Shown here: piece by piece, positions 34,133 through 43,345 of the stretch | Numbering within the stretch: position 1 is the first letter of the stretch | How the letters are laid out: each line of letters begins with the position of its first letter | Assembly: GCA_900314685.1 (NCBI GenBank) | Contig: OMWE01000003.1 | Span: 47,045 to 111,044, forward strand | Origin: an uncultured Actinomycetes bacterium | Lineage (GTDB): Bacteria > Actinomycetota > Coriobacteriia > Coriobacteriales > Atopobiaceae | Direction of reading: 5' to 3' | DNA: 64,000 nt | Program-made: the position numbers and the translations under genes | Notes under the pieces: model-generated | Database searches by the model: none | Told to the model about the DNA's origin: nothing | Seen by the model: only the letters and a program-made list of their open reading frames with translations

Positions 34133-35041
34133 ATGTGGGTCTTGTTTGCATGCGGGTCGGCGCTCTTCGCGGGACTGACGGCTATCCTGGCCAAACTCGG
34201 CATTCGCCAGACCGACTCCGATGTCGCCACCGCGATCCGCACCATCGTGGTGCTGGCCTTCTCGTGGCTGATGGTTGCGGTGGTCGGTTCACTTGACCAA
34301 ATCTCCGCGGTCAGCCCGCGTACCCTGCTCTTCCTGGTGCTGTCGGGACTCGCGACGGGGGCGAGCTGGCTTTGCTACTTCCGCGCGCTCTCGCTGGGCG
34401 ACGTCAACAAGGTCGTGCCCATCGACAAGTCCTCGATTGTCCTCACGCTGATCCTGTCCTTCCTCGTACTGGGCGAGCCGATCAGCCCATGGAAACTCGC
34501 GGGCATTGTCCTCATCGCAGCCGGTACGTGGCTCATGATCGAGCGCAAACCGACGCCCACGGGGGAGGAGGGCGTCCCGGCCGACGCGGCGGGCGGCAAG
34601 AAAGATAACGCCAAGACGAGCCCCCATGGCTGGATGCTCTACGCCGTGCTCTCGGCGGTCTTCGCGAGCCTCACCGCCATCCTCGGCAAGATCGGCATCT
34701 CGGGCGTGGAGTCCAATCTCGGCACCGCCATCCGCACCTGCGTCGTGCTCGCGATGGCCTGGGTGGTCGTGCTGGTGGAGGGCAAAATGCCGCTGGTACG
34801 CAAGGTACCACGTGGGGAGCTGGGCTGGATCTGCCTGTCGGGCATCGCGACCGGGGCGAGCTGGCTGTGCTACTACCGCGCGCTGCACGACGGCCTCGCC
34901 AGTGTGGTCGTGCCGATCGACAAGCTCTCGGTGCTCGTATCGGTCGCCTTTGCGCGAATCGTCTTTGGCGAGCGGCTCACGCGCCGCAGCGCGATCGGCC
35001 TCGTCGTCCTCGTGCTCGGCACCCTGGCTATGCTGCTGTAG
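34133..35041 (+). CDS. EamA-family (DMT) transporter
   Basis: A 302-residue membrane protein with about ten helices in two EamA halves. ATGASWLCYFRAL and ATGASWLCYYRAL occur at equivalent positions of the two halves and show the internal duplication. VVPIDKSSIVLT and VVPIDKLSVLVS are likewise paired. A charged loop (GEEGVPADAAGGKKDNAKTS) joins the halves. Such carriers export metabolites or amino acids; the substrate is unknown. It starts 18 bases after the ABC fusion gene, so they may share a transcript. Confidence 0.88.
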   Translation: MWVLFACGSALFAGLTAILAKLGIRQTDSDVATAIRTIVVLAFSWLMVAVVGSLDQISAVSPRTLLFLVLSGLATGASWLCYFRALSLGDVNKVVPIDKSSIVLTLILSFLVLGEPISPWKLAGIVLIAAGTWLMIERKPTPTGEEGVPADAAGGKKDNAKTSPHGWMLYAVLSAVFASLTAILGKIGISGVESNLGTAIRTCVVLAMAWVVVLVEGKMPLVRKVPRGELGWICLSGIATGASWLCYYRALHDGLASVVVPIDKLSVLVSVAFARIVFGERLTRRSAIGLVVLVLGTLAMLL

Positions 35042-35304
35042 CTGGGCTCGTCGCGCGACATTGCGAAATAATCCGACTTCTGTCGCCAGATAAGCAATTT
35101 CGTCTTGGCCGGATTTTCATCCGTAACCGAATCGACCCATTTTCGGGACATCAAGATAACAGAGCGCTTGTAGTCTATCGACTGTGCAAGTGAACGTGCG
35201 GAATTATTCCTACGAAAAGTAATAAACTAATTATTTTGTTCTGCTCGTCGAGTCGAGAGCGGGTGAATCTATTGAAAAATGCGGATGCATGCCCACATAG
35301 CAAG

Positions 35305-36630
35305 ATGAGTCGCGAGCGGCGGAACGTCGTTCTTTTCATTGTTAGCTATGTCATCAACAATCTCGCGAGCGGCGTCCTCTACGACACCTATGTCAACTAC
35401 CTGCAGGATGTCGCGACCTCGGCGGCCACGAGCTTCTGGGCTTTCTATGGTTACGCCACCTTTGTTGCGGCGGCGCTGCTACTGCTGGTCCCCAAGATCG
35501 GTTACAAGAGGCTCCTGGTCTTCTGCTCGGCGGGTACCGCCGCGGCCTTCTTTGCCGCGGTCGCGGCGCCGACGGGGGCCATGATCTACCTGGCGACGCT
35601 TCTCGCGCTCACAGGCGTGCAACTGCACTTTATAATGCTCTCGCCCTATGTCGCCGCCTATACGGACTCCGAGTCGGACGACGGCATCACCTGGTACACG
35701 CGCACGTATTACCTGGGCTATGTCGGCTATCTGCTCGCCACGTACTTTGGCGGCCTGCTGGTAGTCGTGGCTTTCGCTCAGGTGGCGCACATCGGGTTCG
35801 GCCAGGCACAGGAGCTCACGCGCTTCATCGAGGAGATGTCGCCGGTGCTCTATGCCTCCTACCTCGAGGGAACCCGCGCGGTGCTGCTCGTCGTCGGCGC
35901 TATCGCGGCGCTGTCGCTCATCCCGGTGCTCATGATTCGCGAGCATCCCGAAGACTACCGTCGCAAGCCGGGGGAGGACGAGCAGAGAGAAGCGCTCGGT
36001 GTGCGTCTCCGCAAGGCCCTGCACCTGCTGACCTCGCGTCCCGCGCTGGCCTACCTCGTCTATTGGGCGCTCATCTCCTTTGCCATGGGGCTCTTTACCT
36101 CGTACTACACCGTCTATCTCAACCGTGTGCTGCACATCGACCGCGCCACCGCCTCGCTCATGGTGTCTGTCAGCTATGTGGCCATCGTGGTCTTTATGTT
36201 CTTCACGCCCCGCGTGGTCAAGAAGATCGGCAAGGTCGGCACGATCGTCTTTACCGTGCTCACGTCCATACCCTTTATGTTGATCATCGCCAACGGCGAC
36301 AGGTTCGGCTCCGCGGTGGTTGCGGTCGTCGGTGCCGCGCTCTTCATCCGTGCGGGCTTGGCCAACCTCTCCAGCCCCGCCGACAGCGCGCTGTCCATGG
36401 ACGTGGTGCCGCGCGACCTGCGACCCATCTTCACCGCTATGGTCAACTTCACGGCGGGCATCATCAGCATTCTTTCGGGCAACTTCACGGGGAGCGTCCT
36501 CTTCGTGAACGAGAGCGGCTACCGCGTCGCCTACTACATCGCTGCGGTCTTGTATGGGATTGCGGCCCTTGTGCTCTGGTTCGGTTGCAAGGGCTTCAAC
36601 GAGAGAGAGGAAGAGGATTCACATGAGTAG
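35305..36630 (+). CDS. MFS transporter (first of a pair)
   Basis: A 441-residue major facilitator with about twelve helices, a central loop with EHPEDYRRKPGEDEQREALG and VSYVAIVVFMFFTPRVVKKIGKVG in the second half. The frame opens at a TTG at 35236; no good ribosome site marks the start, so the ATG at 35305 before MSRERRNVVLF was chosen because it lies just before helix 1. The 263-base upstream gap is AT-rich (around 35195-35235) and probably holds the promoter. It overlaps the next MFS gene by eight bases. The substrate is unknown. Confidence 0.8.
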   Translation: MSRERRNVVLFIVSYVINNLASGVLYDTYVNYLQDVATSAATSFWAFYGYATFVAAALLLLVPKIGYKRLLVFCSAGTAAAFFAAVAAPTGAMIYLATLLALTGVQLHFIMLSPYVAAYTDSESDDGITWYTRTYYLGYVGYLLATYFGGLLVVVAFAQVAHIGFGQAQELTRFIEEMSPVLYASYLEGTRAVLLVVGAIAALSLIPVLMIREHPEDYRRKPGEDEQREALGVRLRKALHLLTSRPALAYLVYWALISFAMGLFTSYYTVYLNRVLHIDRATASLMVSVSYVAIVVFMFFTPRVVKKIGKVGTIVFTVLTSIPFMLIIANGDRFGSAVVAVVGAALFIRAGLANLSSPADSALSMDVVPRDLRPIFTAMVNFTAGIISILSGNFTGSVLFVNESGYRVAYYIAAVLYGIAALVLWFGCKGFNEREEEDSHE

Positions 36631-37891
36631 CCTATTGAAAAAGCTGGGCTTCGGCCCAAAGACGGCGAGGAACCTCCTGGCCATCATCATCGTTGCCTTT
36701 GGCGGTGCCATCATCTACGGTCTGCCGTATTTCCGCTACGACTACTATGACGCCTATGTCGCGGCGTACAACCTGACCGACACCCAGATGGGTACCTTCG
36801 GCTCCATCCTGGGCATCTTCGGCATGATCTCCTACCTCTTCGGCGGCGTGGTGGCCGACCGCTTCTCCACCCGCACCATCCTGACCGTGTCGCTGATCGG
36901 CACCGGTCTCGGCGGCTTCATCCACCTGCTGCCGCTGACCTACCCGCAGCTGCTGGCACTCTACGCCTTCTGGGGCATCTCCTCGCTCTTTGCCTTCTGG
37001 CCCGCCTGCATGAAGGCCGTCCGCATCCTGTCCGACGATGACGATCAGGGCAAGGCGTACGGCTTCTTCGAGGGCGGCCGCGGCATCGCCGCAGCCCTCA
37101 TGTCCCTGGGCGCAGTCGGCGCCTTCGCGCTCAAGCAGGGGTCCGACGACATCGCCGGCATGCGTACCGTGATCATCTACTACTCCGTGATCACCATCCT
37201 GATGGGTGTCTTCTCCTGGTTCTCCGTCAAGGAGGACATCAAGGAGGAGAGCGAGCGCGTGACCTTCAAGGGCATCGGCCAGCTGCTCAAGAATCCCGCC
37301 ATCTGGATCATCTCGATGGTGACCTTCTTCAACTACGGTTACACCCAGTTCCAGTACTATTTCACCCCGTACTCCACCGAGATCCTGGGCATGTCCGTGA
37401 CGCTGGGCGCCCTGATCGCCTCGTCCAAGCGCTGGCTGTCACTGCTGGGCAACATCGGCGGCGGCTTCTGGACCGACAAGGTCGGCACCGGCAATTCGCT
37501 GCTCATCTCCTTTGTCGTGATGGCCGCGGCCACTGTCGGCATCATGGTGCTGCCGCCTGCTGCCACCAGCGGCGTGCCCTTCGTCATCCTCTTTCTGCTG
37601 AGCTACGTCTTCTACAACGTGAACTACGCCATGTCCTGGGCCATGATGGAGAAGGGCGGCATCCCTTCGGAGTACTCCGCCACCGCCGCCGGCATCATCT
37701 CCACGGTCGGCTACCTGCCCGAGATCTTCTGCCCGACCATGGCCGGCTCCATGCTCGAGAACAACTCCGGCACCGCCGGCTACATGCAGATCTTCACCGT
37801 GCTCACCGTGATGCTCGTCCTCGGCGCCATCACCGTGCTGATCTGGAAGGCCTATCTCAAGAAGCAAGAAGCGAAGCAGGAGGCCAAGTAA
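36623..37891 (+). CDS. MFS transporter (second of a pair)
   Basis: A 422-residue major facilitator with about twelve helices; GGVVADRFSTRTIL is the canonical loop 2-3 motif. The Lys-rich end (KKQEAKQEAK) is cytosolic. The ATG at 36623 lies inside the end of the upstream MFS gene and is served by AGAGGAAGAGGA. The two carriers are not close duplicates. The S15 peptidase gene begins two bases after this gene, so uptake or export of a compound processed by that enzyme is likely; the compound is unknown. Confidence 0.88.
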   Translation: MSSLLKKLGFGPKTARNLLAIIIVAFGGAIIYGLPYFRYDYYDAYVAAYNLTDTQMGTFGSILGIFGMISYLFGGVVADRFSTRTILTVSLIGTGLGGFIHLLPLTYPQLLALYAFWGISSLFAFWPACMKAVRILSDDDDQGKAYGFFEGGRGIAAALMSLGAVGAFALKQGSDDIAGMRTVIIYYSVITILMGVFSWFSVKEDIKEESERVTFKGIGQLLKNPAIWIISMVTFFNYGYTQFQYYFTPYSTEILGMSVTLGALIASSKRWLSLLGNIGGGFWTDKVGTGNSLLISFVVMAAATVGIMVLPPAATSGVPFVILFLLSYVFYNVNYAMSWAMMEKGGIPSEYSATAAGIISTVGYLPEIFCPTMAGSMLENNSGTAGYMQIFTVLTVMLVLGAITVLIWKAYLKKQEAKQEAK

Positions 37892-37892
37892 C

Positions 37893-39764
37893 ATGACGAA
37901 CAGCACGGCGCCGGGTCCGATCGTCGAGCGCGTCTTTGTCGAGACGGGCGTGGATACCGACCGCGACGGTTGGCTGGACCTCGTCGCGGTATGGGTCAAG
38001 CGCCCGGCAGATGCGGGCGACAGGGTCCCCGCCGTGCTGGTCGCCAACCCCTACATGCTCCACTGCAACGAGGACTGGTACGACCTCTACGACGTCGACC
38101 GGAATCTTGTCGCGGTGCCGGGGCAGGACATTGCCGAGGAAGACGTGCGCTACGACTTCTCGGTGTCGCCTGAGGTGACGCCCGAGCATGTGCGTCCCGC
38201 GGCGCCGGCCGGTCCTGCGGAGCGCGTCGAGTGGAACCCCGATGACTTCGAGTGCATCTCGGTGCTCTATGACCATCTGCTCGCGCGCGGCTATGCGGGT
38301 GTCTTCTGCGGTGGCTTGGGCACGCGCTACTCCGACGGCGTCGTGCTGACGGGGTCACGAGAGGAGGCGTACGCCTTCCGCGCGGTCGTGGAGTGGCTGC
38401 ATGGCGACCGCCGTGCTTTTGCCGACCGCAGCTGCACGACCGAGGTCCGCGCCGACTGGTGCACGGGCAAGGTCGCGATGTCCGCCAAGTCCTACCTGGG
38501 CACGATGCAGATGGCGGTCGCGACCACGGGCGTGCCGGGGCTCCGGACGATCATCCCGGAGGCGGGTATCTCCAACTTCTATGAGTACTACAAGCGCGGG
38601 GGTCTCAACCTACCGGCGCTCGGCTGGCAGGGCGATGATCTCGCCACTCTCGCCAAATACTGCACGAGCCGCACCTTCGACCCGGACGACTTCGCGAGTA
38701 TCCGCGACGTCTACGAGGCTTCGCAGGCGGAGCTCCTCGCCGGCCAGGACCGTGAGACGGCCAACTACAGCCGTTTCTGGGATGAGCGCAATTACCTGCG
38801 TGTGGTCGACCAGATGCGCTGCTCGGCCTTGATCATCCAGGGCCTGAACGACTGGAACGTCAAGCCCGACCAGGCCGTCTGGCTCTACGAGGCGATGCGG
38901 CGCCGCGGGCTGGAGGCAAAGCTCTTCCTGCATCGCGGCCAGCACGTCTACACCTACGGGCTGCGCGGGTCGGGGACGGTGGAGCTCATCGACCGCTGGC
39001 TGGATCACTACCTGCGGGGCGTCGACAACGGCGTGGACCGCGAGCTCGGCGTCACGATCGAGAGCGACATCGACCAGCGGGTATGGGAGACCTATCCCGA
39101 CTGGACCTCGCGCAACAGCACGTTCGTCTTGCCTATTGTCTCCGTAGCGGGGGAGACCACGGCAGAGGGCTCGCTGGCGGGCGAGGCAGCCTTTACCGAC
39201 GACCTCGCCTCCACCTGCTGGGTGCGCGAGAGGGGCAACGACGAGTCCAATGACGCTGCCTGGCTCGACGAGCTCGTGCTCTCGGACCATCCGTGTGCCC
39301 TGCGTTACCGCTACCGTCTGCCCGATGGCCTGCATTTATCCGGCATCGCACGCATTATCTTCGAGGCCGCAATCGACCAACCTACCGGGATTCTCTCGGC
39401 GATGCTCGTCGACGTCGGCGAGCGCTGCCGGCTGACCGCCGAACCCGACGGCGATGCGACTGCGCTGACTGACTCCTATGAGTTTACGGTCGAAAAGACG
39501 CCCTCACGGTACCGCGTGATCACCCGCGGATGGCTCAACGCTCAGAATCGCACCTGCAACTGGCGCAAGGAGGACGTGGAGCCGGGCGAGTACTATCACT
39601 ACGAGCTCGACCTTGTGACCGCCGACGCCACGCTGCCCGCGGGGGAGGAGCTCGAGCTCGTGCTCTACGGGACCGACGTGCAGGAGACGCAGCGCCCCTT
39701 CGTCGCGACGCGCGTCACGGTGCGCCAGGACTCCATCCGCTGCGAGATCCCGGTGATTTCCTAG
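37893..39764 (+). CDS. CocE/PepX-type S15 peptidase or acyl hydrolase
   Basis: A 623-residue alpha/beta hydrolase of the S15 group (Xaa-Pro dipeptidyl-peptidase / CocE-NonD). The catalytic triad is readable: Ser200 in AKSYLGT, Asp320 in GLNDWNV and His351 in RGQHVY. DTDRDGWLDLVAVWVKRP is the usual N-terminal strand, and a C-terminal jelly-roll domain runs from ~400 (LVDVGERCRL, ITRGWLNAQNR). The AKSYLGT serine motif is closer to PepX than to CocE. No signal peptide is seen, so it is cytosolic. GGAGG is twelve bases before the ATG, inside the MFS gene end. It probably trims proline-containing peptides brought in by the linked carriers. Confidence 0.85.
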   Translation: MTNSTAPGPIVERVFVETGVDTDRDGWLDLVAVWVKRPADAGDRVPAVLVANPYMLHCNEDWYDLYDVDRNLVAVPGQDIAEEDVRYDFSVSPEVTPEHVRPAAPAGPAERVEWNPDDFECISVLYDHLLARGYAGVFCGGLGTRYSDGVVLTGSREEAYAFRAVVEWLHGDRRAFADRSCTTEVRADWCTGKVAMSAKSYLGTMQMAVATTGVPGLRTIIPEAGISNFYEYYKRGGLNLPALGWQGDDLATLAKYCTSRTFDPDDFASIRDVYEASQAELLAGQDRETANYSRFWDERNYLRVVDQMRCSALIIQGLNDWNVKPDQAVWLYEAMRRRGLEAKLFLHRGQHVYTYGLRGSGTVELIDRWLDHYLRGVDNGVDRELGVTIESDIDQRVWETYPDWTSRNSTFVLPIVSVAGETTAEGSLAGEAAFTDDLASTCWVRERGNDESNDAAWLDELVLSDHPCALRYRYRLPDGLHLSGIARIIFEAAIDQPTGILSAMLVDVGERCRLTAEPDGDATALTDSYEFTVEKTPSRYRVITRGWLNAQNRTCNWRKEDVEPGEYYHYELDLVTADATLPAGEELELVLYGTDVQETQRPFVATRVTVRQDSIRCEIPVIS

Positions 39765-39859
39765 GTACGGATCCATCGTTCTCAAGCCGCAAAGCCGGCC
39801 GCACCCGATTGCCGGCGTGGCTTCAGCATGACCGTGCCGTCTCGCACCACCATGCATCG

Positions 39860-40738
39860 TCACCTGTCGCTACGGAAGTCCAGGTAATCGAGGAAACGCT
39901 CGGCGGCGAGCGGCAGTTCTTCTTTGCTGCGGTAGCAGACGTTGACGGGCAGCATTACGCGCGGGCGCAGCGGGACCGTCGCGATGCGGTAGGGGTTGCG
40001 GGTCAGGATGAGCGACGGGAGGATCGCGACGCCCAGCCCGCTCTCCACCATGGACATGATCGCGTAGTCGTCGTAGGTCTTGAAGCGCACCTGTGGCTCG
40101 ACGCCGGCGCGCTCGAAGATCTCGCTCACGCTGCGGTCGCTCGTCTTTTCGAGTAGGATGAAGGGCTCGCGGGCCAGGCGGGCCACCGAGACTGCCTTAT
40201 TTTTGGCGAGCGGGTGTCCCTCGGGCAGGACCGCGAGGTACTCGCCGCTCTGCGCGGGCGTGGTCTGCAGCAGGTCGCTGCGCACATAGTCGGGAAGAAA
40301 CGCGAGGTCCACGCGGCCTTCTTCGCACCAGGCGCGGATCTCGCCGAAGGCGCCCACGAGCAGTTCGTACTCGATGGCGGGGTAGTCGGCCTGGAAGCGT
40401 TTGATGACGGGCGGGAGCCAATGCGTGGCGACCGACGAGAAGGCGCCGATGCGGATGATGCCCGCTGCGAGGCCGCGCAGGTCGCCCACCCGCATCTGGA
40501 GGCGGCGCTCGGCCTCGCACACGGATTGGACGGCGGGGAGGAGCTGCTCGCCGTCCGAGGTCAGCCGCACGCCGCCGCGCCCTCGCTCGAGCAGGGTCAC
40601 GCCCCAGCCCCGCTCGAGGTCGCCGACCATGCGGCTCACGCCCGACTGCGAGTAGCCGAGCCGCTCGGCCGCCGCCGTGAAACTGCCCTGGCGGACCGTC
40701 TCGACGAGGGCCTGGTATTTCTGGATCGATGATTCCAC
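39860..40738 (-). CDS. LysR-family transcriptional regulator
   Basis: A 292-residue regulator. The HTH occupies residues 1-60 (SFTAAAERLGYSQSGVSRMVGDLE) and the periplasmic-binding-like effector domain runs from ~90 to the end. The start is a GTG at 40738, selected by AGGGAGG five to eleven bases upstream; the frame stays open much further, but that part is the intergenic region. It is divergent from an EamA carrier, the classic LysR arrangement, so it probably controls that carrier. The effector is unknown. Confidence 0.9.
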   Translation of the reverse strand: MESSIQKYQALVETVRQGSFTAAAERLGYSQSGVSRMVGDLERGWGVTLLERGRGGVRLTSDGEQLLPAVQSVCEAERRLQMRVGDLRGLAAGIIRIGAFSSVATHWLPPVIKRFQADYPAIEYELLVGAFGEIRAWCEEGRVDLAFLPDYVRSDLLQTTPAQSGEYLAVLPEGHPLAKNKAVSVARLAREPFILLEKTSDRSVSEIFERAGVEPQVRFKTYDDYAIMSMVESGLGVAILPSLILTRNPYRIATVPLRPRVMLPVNVCYRSKEELPLAAERFLDYLDFRSDR

Positions 40739-41038
40739 GATGGCCTCCCTTGTTCGGCGAGAAAATCTACGGCAAGAAAACCCTGTTTGTGATGCAGATT
40801 TGGAGTGTCGTGCGATGTACGCGAACCTCTGCGGACGGATAAATTTTTCTCTGAAAAATGACAATGTGCTATTGATGTGCATATATGAGAATACCGCATA
40901 TATAATATGAGAAACATCCGCTTTTCTTCTGAATTGGTTGCCTTCAAAATGACTTCGGAATAAAAACGCACGACCTTTCGCGACGTCGCGCGTCTTCGTT
41001 TCTGGACCGTTCGCAACATGCTCGGAGGGAATTGCCCG
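40739..41038. promoter_or_regulatory. Divergent LysR/EamA control region
   Basis: A 300-base AT-rich gap that stands out from its GC-rich surroundings. Around 40878-40915 it contains two related blocks, GCATATATGAG and GCATATATAATATGAG, 18 bases apart, each with TAT-ATA symmetry suited to LysR half-sites. CTTCGGAATAAAAACG and the AT-rich stretch near 40840 could hold -10 elements. No gene is seen. Confidence 0.45.
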
Positions 41039-41977
41039 ATGTCTCGCTCGTTCAAGAAGTACCTGGCCTCGCTGCTGATGTTTGGCTCCAACGGCATCGT
41101 CGCCAGCGCCATCGCCCTGCCCTCGAGCGAAGTGGTCCTCACGCGCACGCTGCTCGGTGCCCTGCTGCTGGTCGCGGTGCTCGCGGTCTCCTGCCGCCGC
41201 TCCGGCGCTCGTCTCACCTCCGCCGACCATCCCCGGCAGGCGCTCAGTCTCGCTGTCTCCGGCGCGGCGCTGGGCATCAGCTGGATTTTTCTCTTCGCCG
41301 CCTATCGCCTGATCGGCGTGGGTGTCGCGACTCTCGCGTACTACATCGGGCCCGTCATCGTGATGGCGCTGTCGCCGATCCTCTTCAAGGAGAGCCTTAC
41401 ACCGGTCAAGCTGATGGGCTTCGCCGCGGTCGTCGCGGGGGCCTTCTTGGTGGTCGCGCAGGGCGGCGCCGGCTCGATCAACCCCGCGGGTCTGGTGCTC
41501 GGCGGGATGGCCGCCCTGATGTATGCCGTGATGGTCATCTTCTCCAAGCGCTCGTCCGACGTGGGCGGCGTCGAGGCGGCAACGATCCAGATCGTCGCGA
41601 GCTTCGCGGCGGTCGCGGTCTACTCCGTGGTGACCGGTCAGCTGCCCGCCGTGGGCGAACTGATCTCTGCTGACCTCCCGGCGGTCATGACGCTCGGCCT
41701 GGTCAATACGGGTCTCGGCTGCTATCTCTACTTCTCCGCGATGGGTGACCTGCCCGTCCAGCGTGTGGCGGTCTTTGGCTATCTCGAGCCGCTCTCGGCT
41801 GTAGTGCTCTCGGCTCTCGTGCTCGGTGAGGCTATGGGCCCCGTCCGCATTCTCGGTGCGGCGCTCATCATCGGCGGCGCGGCTTCCTGCGAACTGCTCG
41901 GCAAGAGGACCTTCCATATCGGACGCCGCCTGCGCGCCGCACAGCCTGCCGCGTCGGGTGCCGCAGCGCGGGCGTAA
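41039..41977 (+). CDS. EamA-family (DMT) transporter, LysR-linked
   Basis: A 312-residue carrier with about ten helices in two EamA halves. VATLAYYIGPVIVMALSPIL marks the first half; LGCYLYFSAMGDLPVQRVAV and YLEPLSAVVLSALVLGE mark the second. A short Ala-rich cytosolic tail ends the protein. The first possible ATG is at 41018, but GGAGGG at 41024-41029 fits the ATG at 41039. Probably an exporter of amino acids or related metabolites under control of the divergent LysR protein. The substrate is not evident. Confidence 0.88.
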   Translation: MSRSFKKYLASLLMFGSNGIVASAIALPSSEVVLTRTLLGALLLVAVLAVSCRRSGARLTSADHPRQALSLAVSGAALGISWIFLFAAYRLIGVGVATLAYYIGPVIVMALSPILFKESLTPVKLMGFAAVVAGAFLVVAQGGAGSINPAGLVLGGMAALMYAVMVIFSKRSSDVGGVEAATIQIVASFAAVAVYSVVTGQLPAVGELISADLPAVMTLGLVNTGLGCYLYFSAMGDLPVQRVAVFGYLEPLSAVVLSALVLGEAMGPVRILGAALIIGGAASCELLGKRTFHIGRRLRAAQPAASGAAARA

Positions 41978-42052
41978 CGGCTGAACCGTGGACGATCTCT
42001 ATTCCTTTGGCTTACTGAGGGTTTGCTTGTCTCCGGAATGGTGACGCTGGGG

Positions 42053-42281
42053 ACCCTGACTTGACAATTTGACCCTTTTGTTGCATAGACAGGTGTTTTC
42101 AGCTCGTTACGCTGCCCTCAGCGTGGGTATGCAACGCTCCTAGCTGCGTTTTTGCAAACATGCTAAGTGCGGTAAAAACACGGGTTTTGCCCACACCATG
42201 AGGACGAGGCATTTACCTCGGGTTTTATGAAACCCTCAACAGGTCGTTTGCAACAAAAAGGTCAGAATGTCAAGTCTGGGT
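42053..42281. mobile_element. 229-bp element with 35-bp terminal inverted repeats (MITE-like, copy 1)
   Basis: The left end (42053-42087) and the reverse complement of the right end (42247-42281) match at 30 of 35 positions and share a TGACC(C/T)TTTTGTTGCA core. The interior has no plausible gene but several short hairpins. A second element of 230 bp with the same end core lies at 42982-43211. No clear target duplication is visible. Size, non-coding interior and inverted ends suggest a non-autonomous mobile element; a structured RNA is the alternative. The rest of the 361-base gap shows nothing else. Confidence 0.6.
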
Positions 42282-42338
42282 TATTAGACCGATTCTGTTA
42301 AACGACGGGACTGTTCAAACTAGACGGAGACCGATGCT

Positions 42339-42815
42339 CTAGGAAACCTCGCGGACGAAGCGGTCGAGCTTTTCATTGACGGCGGGGTCCTTTCCCGTGC
42401 GCGGGTCGCGGAAGAGCTCCGTGCAGACGAGCGGGGTGCCTGCAAGCTCGGCCAGCTGGTCGAAGGCGCGCATGGGGAAGCTGCCGCTCGCGCAGGCGAA
42501 GGCCGCGACGCGCTTGCCCGCGAGGCTGTGCTGTGAGAGGAACGTGCGCAGGGGCGGCGTGCAGCGGCCCGCCCACACGGGCGTGCCGAGGACGACCAGG
42601 TCATAGCCTGCGGGGTCGATGTCGTACGACTCGAGCTCCGGTGCCTCGCCCATGACCGCGCTCTTCCCACCCCAGAAGTACTTCTTGAAACCGCCGGTGT
42701 GGTACGCCTCGAGCGGTCTGAGGCGCAGTGTGTCCGCCCCGAGGCGTCGTGCAAGCTCTTCTGCGATGTAGGCGGTGCTGCCCTCGAGCGAGAAATAGGC
42801 GATGAGCGTTCTCAT
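42339..42815 (-). CDS. Flavodoxin-family protein
   Basis: A 158-residue flavodoxin-fold protein. YFSLEGSTAYIAEEL is the FMN phosphate-binding loop, [20 protein letters not shown] is the second flavin loop and FACASGSFPMRAF the third. It would carry electrons or act as a small NAD(P)H-linked flavoprotein in the cytosol. GGAGGCAGC precedes the ATG at 42815, so an upstream extension to 42884 is rejected. It lies between two 229-230-bp inverted-repeat elements; an HxlR-type regulator, a family that often controls reductases, lies beyond the second. Confidence 0.85.
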   Translation of the reverse strand: MRTLIAYFSLEGSTAYIAEELARRLGADTLRLRPLEAYHTGGFKKYFWGGKSAVMGEAPELESYDIDPAGYDLVVLGTPVWAGRCTPPLRTFLSQHSLAGKRVAAFACASGSFPMRAFDQLAELAGTPLVCTELFRDPRTGKDPAVNEKLDRFVREVS

Positions 42816-42981
42816 GCTGCCTCCACGGGCGTCGGTATTGGTGCGGTTGGGTGTGTGCATTCTGACATGACCACTATGGCACAAGAACTCTCGCGGGAAT
42901 GCTCCTATGTGAGAGACTGCGTATCTCTGACGATAGCTCTATGAACAGCCCGTGCGGACAATACAAAATCGGTGTCCATCA

Positions 42982-43211
42982 GACCCCTGTTCGAAGATAT
43001 GACCCTTTTGAGTCATCGGGGCGTTTTCGATGCCTTCGTAGGTCGTTTCGTCGAGTTTCATGAGACTTCTACCAGCACATATATGTTTTCGTACAATCTG
43101 TTTTATACCGTATTTCCCCGGGGTTTGGCAGCGACTCATCTACCAGTGCCTTTGCGCGCAGACCCGTCCATCAGAATGACTCAAAAGGGCCATATCTTCG
43201 AATGGGGGGTC
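42982..43211. mobile_element. 230-bp element with 35-36-bp terminal inverted repeats (MITE-like, copy 2)
   Basis: The left end (42982-43016) and right end (43176-43211) are near-perfect inverted repeats containing TTCGAAGATATG, TGACCCTTTTG or GGCCCTTTTG, and AGTCAT. Both ends read inward as a short MTQKGHIFE-like peptide in opposite directions, but no long frame exists. Its size matches copy 1 within one base and the TGACCCTTTTG core is shared, though the interior and outer ends differ. GTCCATCAG occurs just outside the left end and just inside the right end. The remainder of the 530-base gap (42816-43345) shows no gene. Confidence 0.6.
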
Positions 43212-43345
43212 CGCAAATGCAGGTATTGAGCTATTGTGGGAAGCCTGCCACGAAGCACCCTTGCAGGATCGTCGGCTATAAAGTGCTATAGGTGTAAAAA
43301 AGTGACTAATGGATTGATCTGGATTGTGCCGCGATTGGACACTTT

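Noticed and set aside
40739..41917. N-terminal extension of the LysR frame to 41917
   Set aside because: The upstream part is antisense to the EamA gene and crosses the AT-rich promoter region; AGGGAGG supports the GTG at 40738.
42939..43229. ORFs of 66 and 85 codons inside the second inverted-repeat element
   Set aside because: Both are products of the palindromic ends read in two directions, with no ribosome site; better explained by the element itself.
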